Assembly: GCF_900104725.1 (NCBI RefSeq)
Contig: NZ_LT629758.1
Coordinates: 1,922,001-1,986,000 of the forward strand
DNA: 64,000 nt
DNA from: Actinoplanes derwentensis
GTDB taxonomy: Bacteria; Actinomycetota; Actinomycetes; Mycobacteriales; Micromonosporaceae
Reading direction: 5' to 3'
Shown: one piece after another, positions 17,081 through 25,245 of the stretch
Position numbering within the stretch: position 1 is the first letter of the stretch
How the letters are laid out: each line of letters begins with the position of its first letter
The notes under the pieces: model-generated
Database searches by the model: none
What the model saw: only the letters and a program-made list of their open reading frames with translations
Told to the model about the DNA's origin: nothing
Program-made: the position numbers and the translations under genes

Positions 17081-18429
17081 GACAGGAGGTTCTTCGCGAC
17101 TCGTTCCGACGAGGTCATCGGCAGTTCGGCCCGGAACTCCCAGTAACGCGGCACCTTGAACCGGGCGAGGCGTTCGGTGCACCAGTCACGCAGATCGTTT
17201 TCGGCCACGTCACCGACGATGTACGCCTTGACCTCCTCGCCGCGCATCTCGTCGGGGACACCGGCCACCGCGGCCAGGCGCACGCCCGGATGATCCATCA
17301 GCACGCGTTCCACCTCGACGGCGGCGATGTTCTCGCCACTGCGCCGGATCATGTCCTTGATCCGGCCGACCAGGTAGACACGCCCCTGCTCGTCGAGTCG
17401 TGCCAGGTCACCGGTGGGGAACCAGCCGTCCCGCCACGGCGCCGGATGCCCGAGGTAGCCGTCGAACATGCCCGGGCCACGCAACAGCAGCTCCCCGGCG
17501 TCGTCGACACGGATCTCCCGATGTGCGGCGGGGCGGCCCAGACAACCGGTGCCGACCAGTTCGTCGTGCTCGTCCGCCCCGACCCGGATGTCGGCGCCGG
17601 TTTCGGTCATGCCGAACGCCTCGAACCACGGCACACCCCAGCGCTCCTCCAGGTCGGCGTGCCGGGACGGTGGAATGGCGGAGCACTGCACCACCCGTAC
17701 CGCATGATCCTGGTCCTGGGAGTCCTGCGGCATCGCCAGCAGCAGGTTGGGCATCGCGCCGAGGCAGTAGAAGTAGGTCACCCGGTGGCGGCGCACGTCG
17801 GCCCAGAACGTCGACGGGTGGAAACCGTCCAGCACCACCAGTTCGGCACCGGACAGCAGGGCGGCGACCACGTTCCACTGCGGGTCGACATAGCTGAACG
17901 GCTGCGCCGTCAACATCACGTCCGAGTCGGTGAGGTGCGGGAACTCGTCCACCAGGCTGCCCGCCAGAGCCAGCCAGTAGCGATGGGACAACAGGCAGCC
18001 CTTGGGTACGCCGGTGGTGCCGGACGTGTACTGCACGTTGACGATCGCGGCCGGGTCGATCGGTTGCTGATCGAAACCGGGCTCGGGCTTCAGGTCGTCG
18101 AGGGTGTCCTCGGTGATCAGCAGGACCGCGCCGGAGTCGGTGAGCAGGTGTTCGGTGTCGGCGCTGCGGTACTTCATGTTGACCGGCACCAGCGCCGCCC
18201 CCAGCCGGGCCAGGGCCAGCCAGAGCAGGGGGAACTCGGCACGGTTCGGCAGCATGACGGCCACCCGGTCGCCTGCTGTGACACCTTTGCCGCGCAGGGC
18301 CTGGGCGTAGCCCGCGCTCAACTCGGACACCTCGGCGAATGTCAGGTTCTGTTCGGACGGGAAGCGCCACGCCGTCCTGGCCGGCCAGCGCTCGGCCGCG
18401 TCTGCCACGAGAGTCACCAGGTCAGTCAT
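17077..18429 (-). CDS. Acyl-CoA ligase (class I adenylate-forming enzyme)
   Basis: A 450-residue AMP-dependent synthetase/ligase, rather short for the family. The P-loop-like core is YTSGTTGVPKG, then the aromatic A5-type motif FGMTETGADIRVG, the A7-A8 hinge FPTGDLARLDEQGRVYLVGR and the region DMIRRSGENIAAVEVERVL. The C-terminal K motif falls at SSERVAKNLLS. It should activate a carboxylic acid to its CoA thioester; the closest shape is that of CaiC/FadD-like ligases. Its first codons overlap the enoyl-CoA hydratase gene by 8 nt. Confidence 0.88.
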   Translation of the reverse strand: MTDLVTLVADAAERWPARTAWRFPSEQNLTFAEVSELSAGYAQALRGKGVTAGDRVAVMLPNRAEFPLLWLALARLGAALVPVNMKYRSADTEHLLTDSGAVLLITEDTLDDLKPEPGFDQQPIDPAAIVNVQYTSGTTGVPKGCLLSHRYWLALAGSLVDEFPHLTDSDVMLTAQPFSYVDPQWNVVAALLSGAELVVLDGFHPSTFWADVRRHRVTYFYCLGAMPNLLLAMPQDSQDQDHAVRVVQCSAIPPSRHADLEERWGVPWFEAFGMTETGADIRVGADEHDELVGTGCLGRPAAHREIRVDDAGELLLRGPGMFDGYLGHPAPWRDGWFPTGDLARLDEQGRVYLVGRIKDMIRRSGENIAAVEVERVLMDHPGVRLAAVAGVPDEMRGEEVKAYIVGDVAENDLRDWCTERLARFKVPRYWEFRAELPMTSSERVAKNLLS

Positions 18430-19168
18430 GGGCGAACTCCCGGCGCGGTGCCGCGTTCTCCCCGGTCAGGCTGGTGATCAGCGCGTGGTCCACCTCGACC
18501 GCGAGCGCCTGCTCCAGAGTCGAGTCGGTGCCCAGGTCGAGCACTCGCTTGGCCAGCTGCAGCGCCGCCCGCGGCCGGTCCACCAGTTTCGCGGCCAATC
18601 CGAGCGCGAACTCCTCGTGCTGCCCAGCCGGGGCGACCCAGCCGATCAGGCCGATCTGCCTCGCCTCGGGGGCGTGCACCCGATCGCCGAACAACAGCAG
18701 CTCCCGGGCCTTTGCCAGGCCGACCAGGTGCGGCAGCAGCCGGGACACCCCACCGGTGACACTGAACCCGACACCCACCTCCGGGAACCCGAACGCCGCC
18801 GGCTCATCGGCCACCACCAGATCGCAGGCGAGCGCGAACTCGCAGCCCGCGCCCAGCGCGTAACCGTGCACGGCCGCGATCACCACACCCGGATGGTTAC
18901 GGATCCGCCGGGTCACCTCCTGGATGCGTTCGAGCCGGGCCCGGGTCTGCGGCAGCGTCTCCTTTTCCAGAGGCTCCTTCAGGTCGGCGCCGGAGCAGAA
19001 CGCGCGGCCCCGGCCCGCCAGCACGACGACCGGGGCGTCATCGGCCCGGGCCTGATCCAAAGCGGCCAGCAGGTCCTCCACCAGCGCGGGAACGACGGCG
19101 TTGAGCCGCTCCGGCCGGTTCAGATGAATGCGGGCGACACCGTTGACGAACTCGTAATCCACGACCAC
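18422..19168 (-). CDS. Enoyl-CoA hydratase/isomerase
   Basis: A 248-residue crotonase-family protein, with the oxyanion-hole segments GRGRAFCSGADLKE and HGYALGAGCEFALACDL and the later FGFPEVGVGFSVTGGVSRLLP carrying the conserved PE glutamate. It hydrates or isomerises an enoyl-CoA in acyl-chain degradation. It is the first gene of the operon 19168-14521. TATGGT (19180-19175) lies 6 nt before GTG 19168, so the message is probably leaderless. The TetR gene diverges from it. Confidence 0.88.
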   Translation of the reverse strand: MVVDYEFVNGVARIHLNRPERLNAVVPALVEDLLAALDQARADDAPVVVLAGRGRAFCSGADLKEPLEKETLPQTRARLERIQEVTRRIRNHPGVVIAAVHGYALGAGCEFALACDLVVADEPAAFGFPEVGVGFSVTGGVSRLLPHLVGLAKARELLLFGDRVHAPEARQIGLIGWVAPAGQHEEFALGLAAKLVDRPRAALQLAKRVLDLGTDSTLEQALAVEVDHALITSLTGENAAPRREFAHD

Positions 19169-19186
19169 CGCCCCACCATAACCGCT

Positions 19187-19208
19187 CCCGATCGATCGGT
19201 CGATCGGG
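19187..19208. promoter_or_regulatory. Palindromic operator between the acyl-CoA operon and tetR
   Basis: The arms CCCGATCGAT (19187-19196) and GTCGATCGGG (19199-19208) are inverted repeats with one mismatch and a 2-nt centre. It lies about equally far from the -10 hexamers of both divergent genes (TATGGT leftward, TAAGAT rightward) and covers both -35 regions. One bound TetR dimer could therefore shut off the operon and its own gene. Confidence 0.7.
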
Positions 19209-19214
19209 AACCGC

Positions 19215-19220
19215 TAAGAT
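19215..19220 (+). promoter_or_regulatory. Leaderless promoter -10 (TAAGAT) of tetR gene
   Basis: TAAGAT is followed after 7 nt by GTG 19228, the spacing of a leaderless transcript. It argues for this start rather than the ATG at 19219, which overlaps the hexamer. Confidence 0.5.
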
Positions 19221-19227
19221 GCTGCCT

Positions 19228-19872
19228 GTGACTGAACCGGCCGGCCGCCGGGTGCGCACCGCGGCCCTCGAACTCTTCGCCGAGCGCGGCTTCCACGGCA
19301 CCGGCATCCGCGACCTGGCCCAGCGCGCCGGCGTGTCGACGGCGACGCTCTACCACTACATGGGCACCAAGGAAGACCTCCTGGCCGAGATCATGCGGGA
19401 CAGCATGCGGTTGTTGCTGCGAGCGGCTTCCCCGACCGGCACCGGCGGTACGCCCACCGAACGCATCGCCCGCCTCACCCGGATCCACGTGCTCGCGCAC
19501 GCGGCCCGCCCCTTGCACACCCGGGTAGCCGACGACGAGTTACGGGCCTTGTCCCCGGGTTCCCGGGCCGAGATCACCGCCCTGCGTGACGAGTACGAAC
19601 GCTTCTGGCAGTCCGCCATCGACGACGGCGTGTCCACCGGCGAGTTCCGGGTCCAGGCCCCCGGCGTCGCACGCCTGGCCCTGCTGGAGATGTGCAGCGG
19701 CGTGGCCCGGTGGTATCGCCCCGACGGCCCGCTGACCGCGGGGGAACTGGCCGCCCGCTACGTCGAGATGGCGCTCGGCCTGCTCACCGTCGACGGCATC
19801 CGGCTGGAGCCGGACCCCGGCGCGGTCGGCGACATGGACCGCCTGGTCGCCGAACTCTGGCCGCCGTCGTGA
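19228..19872 (+). CDS. TetR-family regulator of the acyl-CoA operon
   Basis: A 214-residue TetR protein. The N-terminal HTH is typical: AALELFAERGFHGTGIRDLAQRAGVSTATLYHYMGTKEDLLAEI. The C-terminal ligand domain is of the common TetR_C_17/FadR-like type (RLARLTRIHVLAH, RRAEI, TALRDEYERFWQSAI). GTG 19228 was chosen from the leaderless promoter. It diverges from the enoyl-CoA hydratase operon across a single palindrome, so it is very likely the local repressor, with an acyl-CoA as the probable inducer (inference from neighbours). Confidence 0.88.
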   Translation: MTEPAGRRVRTAALELFAERGFHGTGIRDLAQRAGVSTATLYHYMGTKEDLLAEIMRDSMRLLLRAASPTGTGGTPTERIARLTRIHVLAHAARPLHTRVADDELRALSPGSRAEITALRDEYERFWQSAIDDGVSTGEFRVQAPGVARLALLEMCSGVARWYRPDGPLTAGELAARYVEMALGLLTVDGIRLEPDPGAVGDMDRLVAELWPPS

Positions 19873-19956
19873 GATCACCCGGCTGACGGGCACCCACAGC
19901 CTGTATCCGGGCGGTAGGAGCCAGTCGCGTTCCGCGCGGTCATGAGAACCGTCGCC

Positions 19957-19980
19957 GTCCAGGTCCAGGTCCAGGTCCAG
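19957..19980. repeat. Four tandem GTCCAG hexamers
   Basis: Four perfect copies of GTCCAG lie in the gap between the convergent TetR and sugar-dehydrogenase genes. No coding or pairing role is apparent. Confidence 0.6.
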
Positions 19981-20034
19981 AACAGTTTCGGCTAGGGGGT
20001 GCGCATGCGTCCCGTGGTCACCTCGGGCCCCTGG

Positions 20035-20991
20035 TCAGCCGGGGGGCAGGACTTCGGCCCGCAGGATGCGGTCGTCGCCCGGCCGGGCGACGGGTCCGCC
20101 CCAGGTGGCCCGGTCGGTGTTGGACGTGACGAGCCAGAGGGCGCCGGCGGGTGCCACCTCGACGGTGCGGATGCGCCCGTAGTCACCCTCGAAGTGGGCG
20201 ATCGCCGCACCGGTGGCCTCGCTGCCGTCGACGGGAAGCTGCCACAGCCGCTGGCCTCCCAGCGCACCGATCCACAGAGAACCCTCGGCGTAGGCGGCTC
20301 CGGAGGGTGAGGCGTCGTCAGGGTGGACGTTGCGGTGCCCGGAGGAGTACACGGGTGAACCGGAATCGGGGTTGTCGCCAGGGATCGAGCCGTCCGGCCG
20401 GATCCGCAGGATCTTGCCGTTGAGGCTGGCGTCATCGGCGGCGTTCTCCGGTTCGAAGGCGTCGCCGGTGCCGCCCCACAGATTACCGTCGGGCCCGATC
20501 GCCAGGCGGCCGCCGTGGTGGCGGTCGGCGGTCTCGATGCCGTCGAGCAGGACGCGCTCGCGGGTGAGTGACCGGTAGTCTGCGGAGATGCGCAGGGCGA
20601 CGATCCGGTTCTGCTCCGCGCCGGAGACGGACGCGTAGACGGTACGGTCCGTGGCGAAGTCCGGCGAGGCGACGATGCCGAGCAACCCATCTTCGGAGCT
20701 CACTCGCACGTCCGGCACGATGCCGACCGGGGTGGCGGCGCCGCCCGTTCCGGGTATGCGCTTGATGAGTCCGGTGATCCGTTCGGACACCAGTGCGGAG
20801 CCGTCGGGCAGGAACGTCAGGCCCCACGGCGCCGACAGGCCGGTGGTGAGTTCGGTGGGTCCGGCGAGCGTCGCTATCGGGGCGCCGCTGCGGACCGGTC
20901 CGGTCCAGCCGCCGGCGCCGGACTCCGAGGTGCACCCGGTCAGGGCGAGGCCGGCGGTCAATCCGGTCGCTATCAGGCGGCCGAGGACCAT
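20035..20991 (-). CDS. PQQ-type sugar dehydrogenase-like lipoprotein (GSDH propeller)
   Basis: A 318-residue secreted lipoprotein: signal peptide with lipobox ALTGC, then a six-bladed glucose/sorbosone dehydrogenase propeller. Family marks are [67 protein letters not shown] and [18 protein letters not shown]. Many such proteins bind PQQ or calcium and act outside the membrane on sugars, but the exact substrate is unknown. GGAGG precedes ATG 20991. It is the last gene of the operon behind the two SDR genes, 16 nt after the SDR stop. Confidence 0.85.
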   Translation of the reverse strand: MVLGRLIATGLTAGLALTGCTSESGAGGWTGPVRSGAPIATLAGPTELTTGLSAPWGLTFLPDGSALVSERITGLIKRIPGTGGAATPVGIVPDVRVSSEDGLLGIVASPDFATDRTVYASVSGAEQNRIVALRISADYRSLTRERVLLDGIETADRHHGGRLAIGPDGNLWGGTGDAFEPENAADDASLNGKILRIRPDGSIPGDNPDSGSPVYSSGHRNVHPDDASPSGAAYAEGSLWIGALGGQRLWQLPVDGSEATGAAIAHFEGDYGRIRTVEVAPAGALWLVTSNTDRATWGGPVARPGDDRILRAEVLPPG

Positions 20992-21007
20992 GAAGCCTCC
21001 ACGGGGG

Positions 21008-21883
21008 TCATGACGGTAGCCGGAGGGTTTCGCCGAAGCCGAGACGGTGAACGAAAGCCTCCCGGGTGAGGTCCGCGAAGGCCATCACGTGGTCGACGCC
21101 GGCCTCGGTGAAGTCGACGACCGTCCGGAAGGGCTTCTGCCCGCGGGGCAGTGCTAGCACGCGGGCGATCTCGTCGGCGACACCCTGCGGGTCCGGGTCG
21201 ACGTCCTGCCGTACCAGTGCGGCGGTGGCCTGCTCGTTGCGCGCGACCAGCGGATCGAGGGCGGAGTAGGCGGCGGTGACGGCGGTGTCGGAGGCACGAC
21301 TGGCGTTCGGGAAGTGCGAGGTGCCCCGGGTGATGGCTCCCGGCATGACGATGCTGGTCTCGATGCCGAACTGCGACGCCTCGTAGGACGTCACCACGGC
21401 GAGTGCGTCGAACGCGGCCTTCGACGCGACGTACGGGCCGAGGAACGGTGGGGTCGTCACGATGATCGTGCTGCCGACGTACAGAAGCGTGCCGGAGCGT
21501 TGCTCCCGCAGGTACGGCAGGGCGGCACGATTGACCCGGTGGGCACCGACCGCGTTGACGTCGATCAGGTGCGTGAGGTCGTCGTCGGTGAAGGCTTCGA
21601 CGTAACCCACGTACAGATGACCGGCGTTGTTGATCACGACGTCGAGGCGGCCGGACTGCTAGACCACCGAGCGGACGGCCTTGTTCGCGGACTCCTGAGA
21701 GGTGACGTCGAGCTCCAGGGCGTGCAGGTTCTCGACGGCGGCGAACTCGGCCGAGGCGGCGGTGCCGTCAGCGCTGGCGAGGGAGCGCACGCTCGCATGG
21801 ACGGTGTGTCCCAGCCGGGCGAGTGTGAGTGCGGTCAGCCGGCCGATGCCGGTGCTGGAGCCGGTGATGAGGACCACGGCCAT
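21008..21883 (-). pseudogene. Short-chain dehydrogenase interrupted by an in-frame amber stop
   Basis: A 291-codon SDR gene split by a TAG at 21661-21659 (codon 75). Before the stop: TGSSTGIGRLTALTLARLGH, the NAD(P)-binding glycine motif. After it, in the same frame: SGRLDVVINNAGHLYVG (NNAG motif), the catalytic YVASKAAFDALAVV and PGAITRGTSHF. A single base change (for example CAG to TAG) explains the break. It overlaps the preceding SDR gene by one base (ATG within TGATG). The remainder is undamaged, which suggests a recent mutation, suppressible readthrough or a sequencing error. Confidence 0.85.
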
Positions 21884-22626
21884 CAGGCGGCACCGCCGTT
21901 GGTGTAGAGGACCTGGCCGTTGACCCAGCGGCCCGGTCCGGCGAGGAACGCGGCCACCTCGGCGATGTCCTCGGGGGTGCCGAGGCGTTCCATCGGGTTG
22001 AGCGAGGCGATGTGGTTGATGACCTGCTCGCTCTTGCCTTCGAAGAACAGCGGCGTGGCCGTCGGGCCGGGTGCGACGGTGTTGACCATGATGTCGCGGC
22101 CGCGCAGCTCGCGGGCGAGGACGAGGGTCATGGCCTCGACGGCGCCCTTGGAGGCGGCGTAGGCGCCGTAGGTGGGCATCTGCAGCCGGGTGATGGACGT
22201 CGAGAAGGTGATGATCGCTCCACCCGCGCGCACCTGCCGGGCGGCGAGCTGGCTGACCACGAAGGTGCCGCGCACGTTGGTGCGCTGGATGCGGTCGAAG
22301 GTGTCGAGGTCGGTCTGCGCGATCGGCGCGAGCGGCATGATGCCCGCCGTGTGCGCGACGACGTCGACGCCGCCGAAGGTGTCCGTGGCGTGCTGGAACA
22401 ACGCCGCCATCTCCGCGGGGTCGGCGACGTCGCCGCCGAACGCGGTGGCCTGGCCGCCTGCGGCGACGATCTGCTTCACCGCGTCCTCGGCCTTGGCCTC
22501 GTTGCCGCTGTAGTGCACCACCACGGCGATGCCGTCGGCGGCCAGGCGCTCGGCGACGGCGCGACCGATGCCGCCGGATCCTCCGGTCACGATGGCGACG
22601 CGGGTGGGAGTGAGGTTGCCGGACAT
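21883..22626 (-). CDS. SDR-family oxidoreductase (3-oxoacyl reductase-like)
   Basis: A 247-residue classical SDR. The cofactor motif is VTGGSGGIGRAVAERLA, followed by DVADPAEM, AHTAGIMPLAP in place of the usual NNAG, the active-site YGAYAASKG with Tyr and Lys, and the late NTVAPGPTATPLF. It closely resembles FabG-like reductases that act on keto groups. GGAGGG precedes ATG 22626. It heads a three-gene operon with the damaged SDR and the sugar dehydrogenase-like lipoprotein, divergent from the TetR gene. Confidence 0.88.
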   Translation of the reverse strand: MSGNLTPTRVAIVTGGSGGIGRAVAERLAADGIAVVVHYSGNEAKAEDAVKQIVAAGGQATAFGGDVADPAEMAALFQHATDTFGGVDVVAHTAGIMPLAPIAQTDLDTFDRIQRTNVRGTFVVSQLAARQVRAGGAIITFSTSITRLQMPTYGAYAASKGAVEAMTLVLARELRGRDIMVNTVAPGPTATPLFFEGKSEQVINHIASLNPMERLGTPEDIAEVAAFLAGPGRWVNGQVLYTNGGAA

Positions 22627-22642
22627 GTGCCCTCCAGGTATG

Positions 22643-22690
22643 TGGACTAGGTGTCCATATAACCGTAGCGAGATAAAGACTAGTTGTCCA
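22643..22690. promoter_or_regulatory. Two TetR-type operators, 33 bp apart
   Basis: Site 1 is TGGACTAGGTGTCCA (22643-22657): arms TGGAC and GTCCA around TAGGT. Site 2 is AAGACTAGTTGTCCA (22676-22690), with the same core. The centres are 33 bp apart, about three helical turns. Site 1 overlaps the start region of the leftward SDR promoter (TTATAT -10 at 22661-22656), and site 2 lies just ahead of TAATCT (22692-22697), the likely -10 of the rightward TetR gene. Confidence 0.65.
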
Positions 22691-22730
22691 CTAATCTGAG
22701 GGCGGAGTTGTCGAGACGAGAGGAACGACC

Positions 22731-23393
22731 ATGGCTGAGCAGTCGTCGCCCCCGGTGGCACCGCAGCGACGAGGACGTGGCCGCCGGCCGGCCGCCGAGG
22801 TCCGGGCAGGCGTGTTGCGTGCCGCCACCGAGCTGCTGCTGAGCGAGGGGATCAAGGCGGTCACGTTCGACCGGGTCGCCACCGCGGCCGGCTCCAGCAA
22901 GATGACCCTGTACAAGTGGTGGCCGTCCGCCGGGGCACTGGCAGCGGAGGCCTACTTCACCCACAGTGAACCCATTCTGGAGTTCCCCGACACCGGCGAC
23001 ATCCGCGCCGACATCACCGCACAGCTCTGCACCTTCGTCAGGCTCCTCAACACCGACGGCACCGGCGCGATCCTCGCGGGACTGATCGGGGTGGCGCAGA
23101 CCGACCCCGAGCTGTCCGCGGCGTTCTCACTGCACTACTCGGCCACCCGCCGCGCGCTCGCCATGGCGGCCTTCGAACGGGCCCGCGAGCGTGGTCAGCT
23201 GCGCGACGACCTCGACCTCGGCATTCTCGTCGACCAGCTCTGGGGAGCGTGCTACCACCGCCTGCTCATCCCCGACGCCCCCCTGACCGAGGAATTCGCC
23301 ATCGCCCTGGTCGACAACGCCCTCGACGGCGCGGGGAATAGGGCGGCCGGGACGAGACGATCGGTGTCGGGACGGATGGGGCGTACCCCGTAG
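22731..23393 (+). CDS. TetR-family regulator of the SDR operon
   Basis: A 220-residue TetR regulator: HTH region RAATELLLSEGIKAVTFDRVATAAGSSKMTLYKWWPSAGALAAEAYF, with the C-terminal type common among regulators of SDR genes (LIGVAQTDPELSAAF, RRALAMAAFERARERGQL). The ATG follows a gagaggaac SD-like stretch. Divergent transcription and the paired operators imply repression of the SDR operon and of itself. The stop codon TAG is also the first half of a TAGGAT hexamer that is a plausible -10 for the riboswitch behind it. Confidence 0.87.
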   Translation: MAEQSSPPVAPQRRGRGRRPAAEVRAGVLRAATELLLSEGIKAVTFDRVATAAGSSKMTLYKWWPSAGALAAEAYFTHSEPILEFPDTGDIRADITAQLCTFVRLLNTDGTGAILAGLIGVAQTDPELSAAFSLHYSATRRALAMAAFERARERGQLRDDLDLGILVDQLWGACYHRLLIPDAPLTEEFAIALVDNALDGAGNRAAGTRRSVSGRMGRTP

Positions 23394-23400
23394 GATGGGT

Positions 23401-23531
23401 GGGCAGTCGGTTCGCCCGGTTCGCCAGATCGGGTGTCGTAAGAGGGAACCCGGTGGGAAGCCGGGACTGCCCCGCAGCGGTGAGTGGGCGACGGTGCGTG
23501 CCCGCGAGTCCGAATACCTGCCACTGCCCGC
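23401..23531 (+). promoter_or_regulatory. Cobalamin riboswitch (MerR/FhuF leader)
   Basis: A B12-sensing aptamer. The conserved core is present in order: GGTGTCGTAAGAGGGAACCC, GGTGGGAAGCCGGGACTGCC, CCGCAGCGGTGAGTGGG, CGAGTCCGAATACCTGCC and the terminal B12-box-like GCCACTG. The P1 helix pairs GGGCAGT (23401-23407) with ACTGCCC (23523-23529) perfectly. The peripheral domain is short compared with the two other copies in this window. The leader runs 190 nt to ATG 23594 and ends in the SD GGGAG. Ligand binding is expected to reduce translation or transcription of the downstream pair. Confidence 0.92.
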
Positions 23532-23593
23532 GCCTGACCTGGTGTGGTGTTGTCGGTGACCTCGAGGGCGGGTCGGCGGTGGGAGAACAGCTG

Positions 23594-24451
23594 ATGATGC
23601 ACGCGCCGGTCGAGGAGCGGCTGAGTGCCGGGATACTCGCCCGGCGGCTCGGTGTCGCCCCGACCACCTTGCGGACCTGGCACCAGCGGTACGGACTCGG
23701 CCCGTCCGGGCACGAGTCCGGGCGGCATCGGCGCTACACCTCGCACGACGTCGCCGCGCTGACCGTGATGGCGCAGCTGACCACCCGAGGAGTGCCCGCG
23801 GCCGAGGCCGCCCGGCAGGCCCGCCGCGAGACCACATCATGGACTGCCGACCGTCCGTGCGGTGACCCTGGTACCGACGCGGAAGCCCGTGGGCTGGCCC
23901 GGGCCGCCCGCCGGATGGACGTGCTCACCCTGCGGGAGACCCTGGCGGCCTCGGTGGCCGGGCATGGTGTCGTGCACACCTGGCACACCATGGCCGGGCC
24001 CGCGTTCAGTCACATCGGGCACGCCCGCTACCCGGAGACGCGCAAGGCGATCGCGCGGCGGCTGCTCACCCGTACCCTCAGTGAGGTTTTTGCCGCGGTG
24101 CCCCGCCCACCTGCGGGTACGCCGGTCTCGGTGCTGCTGATGGCCGCCGACCACGGCCGGGACGTGGCCGCCCTCGACGCACTCGCCGCCGCGCTCGCCG
24201 AACGCGGAACCGCTTCGATACACCTCGGCGCCGGCCTGTGCGGGGAGGTGATCGGCGGCGCGGTGGCCCGGGCCCGGCCCGCGGTCGTGGTGCTCTGGTG
24301 CGACGGTCCCGGACCGATGCCGGCGGAAATCCTCGCACCCTGCATCGGTGACCCGGCGTGGCGGCCGGCCGTCGTCGAAGCCGGACGAGGCCGGGCGTGC
24401 CCACACCTCGCCGACGCGGTGGCGGCAGTCGCCGGGCTGGTCGCGGCGTGA
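23594..24451 (+). CDS. MerR-family regulator with degenerate CarH-like B12 domain
   Basis: A 285-residue protein. Residues 1-75 form a MerR helix-turn-helix: LSAGILARRLGVAPTTLRTWHQRYGLGPS. Residues 95-175 resemble the four-helix bundle and residues 175-285 the Rossmann part of CarH/LitR photoreceptors (VSVLLMAADHGRDVAALDALAA, then GTASIHLGAGL). The hallmark Trp-x9-Glu-His is replaced by GHARYPETRKAIARRLL, and the cobalt-ligand motif ExHxxG reads A-D-H-G-R-D, so B12 binding as in CarH is doubtful. The ATG follows GGGAG by 8 nt. Its own mRNA begins with a cobalamin riboswitch, and its stop overlaps the FhuF-like gene. Confidence 0.75.
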   Translation: MMHAPVEERLSAGILARRLGVAPTTLRTWHQRYGLGPSGHESGRHRRYTSHDVAALTVMAQLTTRGVPAAEAARQARRETTSWTADRPCGDPGTDAEARGLARAARRMDVLTLRETLAASVAGHGVVHTWHTMAGPAFSHIGHARYPETRKAIARRLLTRTLSEVFAAVPRPPAGTPVSVLLMAADHGRDVAALDALAAALAERGTASIHLGAGLCGEVIGGAVARARPAVVVLWCDGPGPMPAEILAPCIGDPAWRPAVVEAGRGRACPHLADAVAAVAGLVAA

Positions 24452-25206
24452 CCCTTCGAAAACAGGATGGCCGGAACGGTCGCGGCGTGACCGGGGCGGC
24501 TCTGGAAGCGGCGGCCCGGCTCGGCCCCTACTTCGCGTGGGAACCCTACGACGGTGAACCCGGCTGGCGGCCGGTGCGGGAACTGCTCGACCCTGACGTG
24601 ATCGCCCAGCGGGTTCGGATCGGGCGGCGGACCCTGGCCGGGCTCGGCGGGCTGGACCACGCGGACATCGACGAGCGGGCCGCGGCGTCGATCATCTTCC
24701 TCGGGCTCGCGTCGCGGCTGCTGTCACCGCTGCTCGGGGCGGTGGCCACCGGCGGCGTCCTGCCGATCGCCGACGTGGAACGGCTGTGGTGGCGGCAGGT
24801 CGAGGCGGGACCGATTCCGATCGCCTGGCACGGACTCGACAGCGGGCCCGGCACAGCCGAACTCTTCTCGCGTACCGCGATCCGGGGTCTGGTCGAGCCG
24901 GTGCTCGACGTCTTCCGTGAGCGGTTCCGGCTGTCGCCGCAGGTGCTGTGGGGCAATGTCGCCTCGGCGCTGGGCGGTGCGGCGGGCATGATCGCCGACG
25001 CGATGCCGGGCGCCGCCGAAACCGCCGCGACCCTGGTCACCGGGTGTCTCGAACTGCCGCCACTGCGGGGAACCGCCACCCTGACCCGGCCCGATCCGGC
25101 GCGGGCCCGCTGGTACCTGGCCCGCAACAACTGCTGCCTCTACTACCGCATCCCCGGCGGCGGCACCTGCGGCGACTGCGTGCTGAACACCCGGCGGCCG
25201 GGTTAG
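24448..25206 (+). CDS. FhuF-like (2Fe-2S) iron-reductase family protein
   Basis: A 252-residue protein. The C-terminal NNCCLYYRIPGGGTCGDC has the C-C-x10-C-x2-C arrangement that binds a 2Fe-2S cluster in FhuF-type ferric-siderophore reductases. The preceding domain (LASRLLSPLLGAVATGGVLP, WGNVASALGGAAGMIAD) also matches the FhuF helical body. GTG 24448 overlaps the stop of the MerR gene by 4 nt; GTG 24487 is an alternative. Transcription under a cobalamin riboswitch suggests a link to cobalt or corrinoid metabolism rather than siderophores; that is inference. A perfect palindromic terminator follows. Confidence 0.82.
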   Translation: MTLRKQDGRNGRGVTGAALEAAARLGPYFAWEPYDGEPGWRPVRELLDPDVIAQRVRIGRRTLAGLGGLDHADIDERAAASIIFLGLASRLLSPLLGAVATGGVLPIADVERLWWRQVEAGPIPIAWHGLDSGPGTAELFSRTAIRGLVEPVLDVFRERFRLSPQVLWGNVASALGGAAGMIADAMPGAAETAATLVTGCLELPPLRGTATLTRPDPARARWYLARNNCCLYYRIPGGGTCGDCVLNTRRPG

Positions 25207-25231
25207 GAGGGTTCGGGCGCCCGAACCCTCC
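25206..25231. terminator. Perfect 26-bp palindromic terminator
   Basis: GGAGGGTTCGGGC (25206-25218) followed directly by its exact complement GCCCGAACCCTCC (25219-25231). The 13-bp palindrome starts at the stop codon of the FhuF-like gene and ends 14 nt before the metE stop, so it can terminate both convergent transcripts. Confidence 0.75.
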
Positions 25232-25245
25232 ACCCGCGCAGAGGG

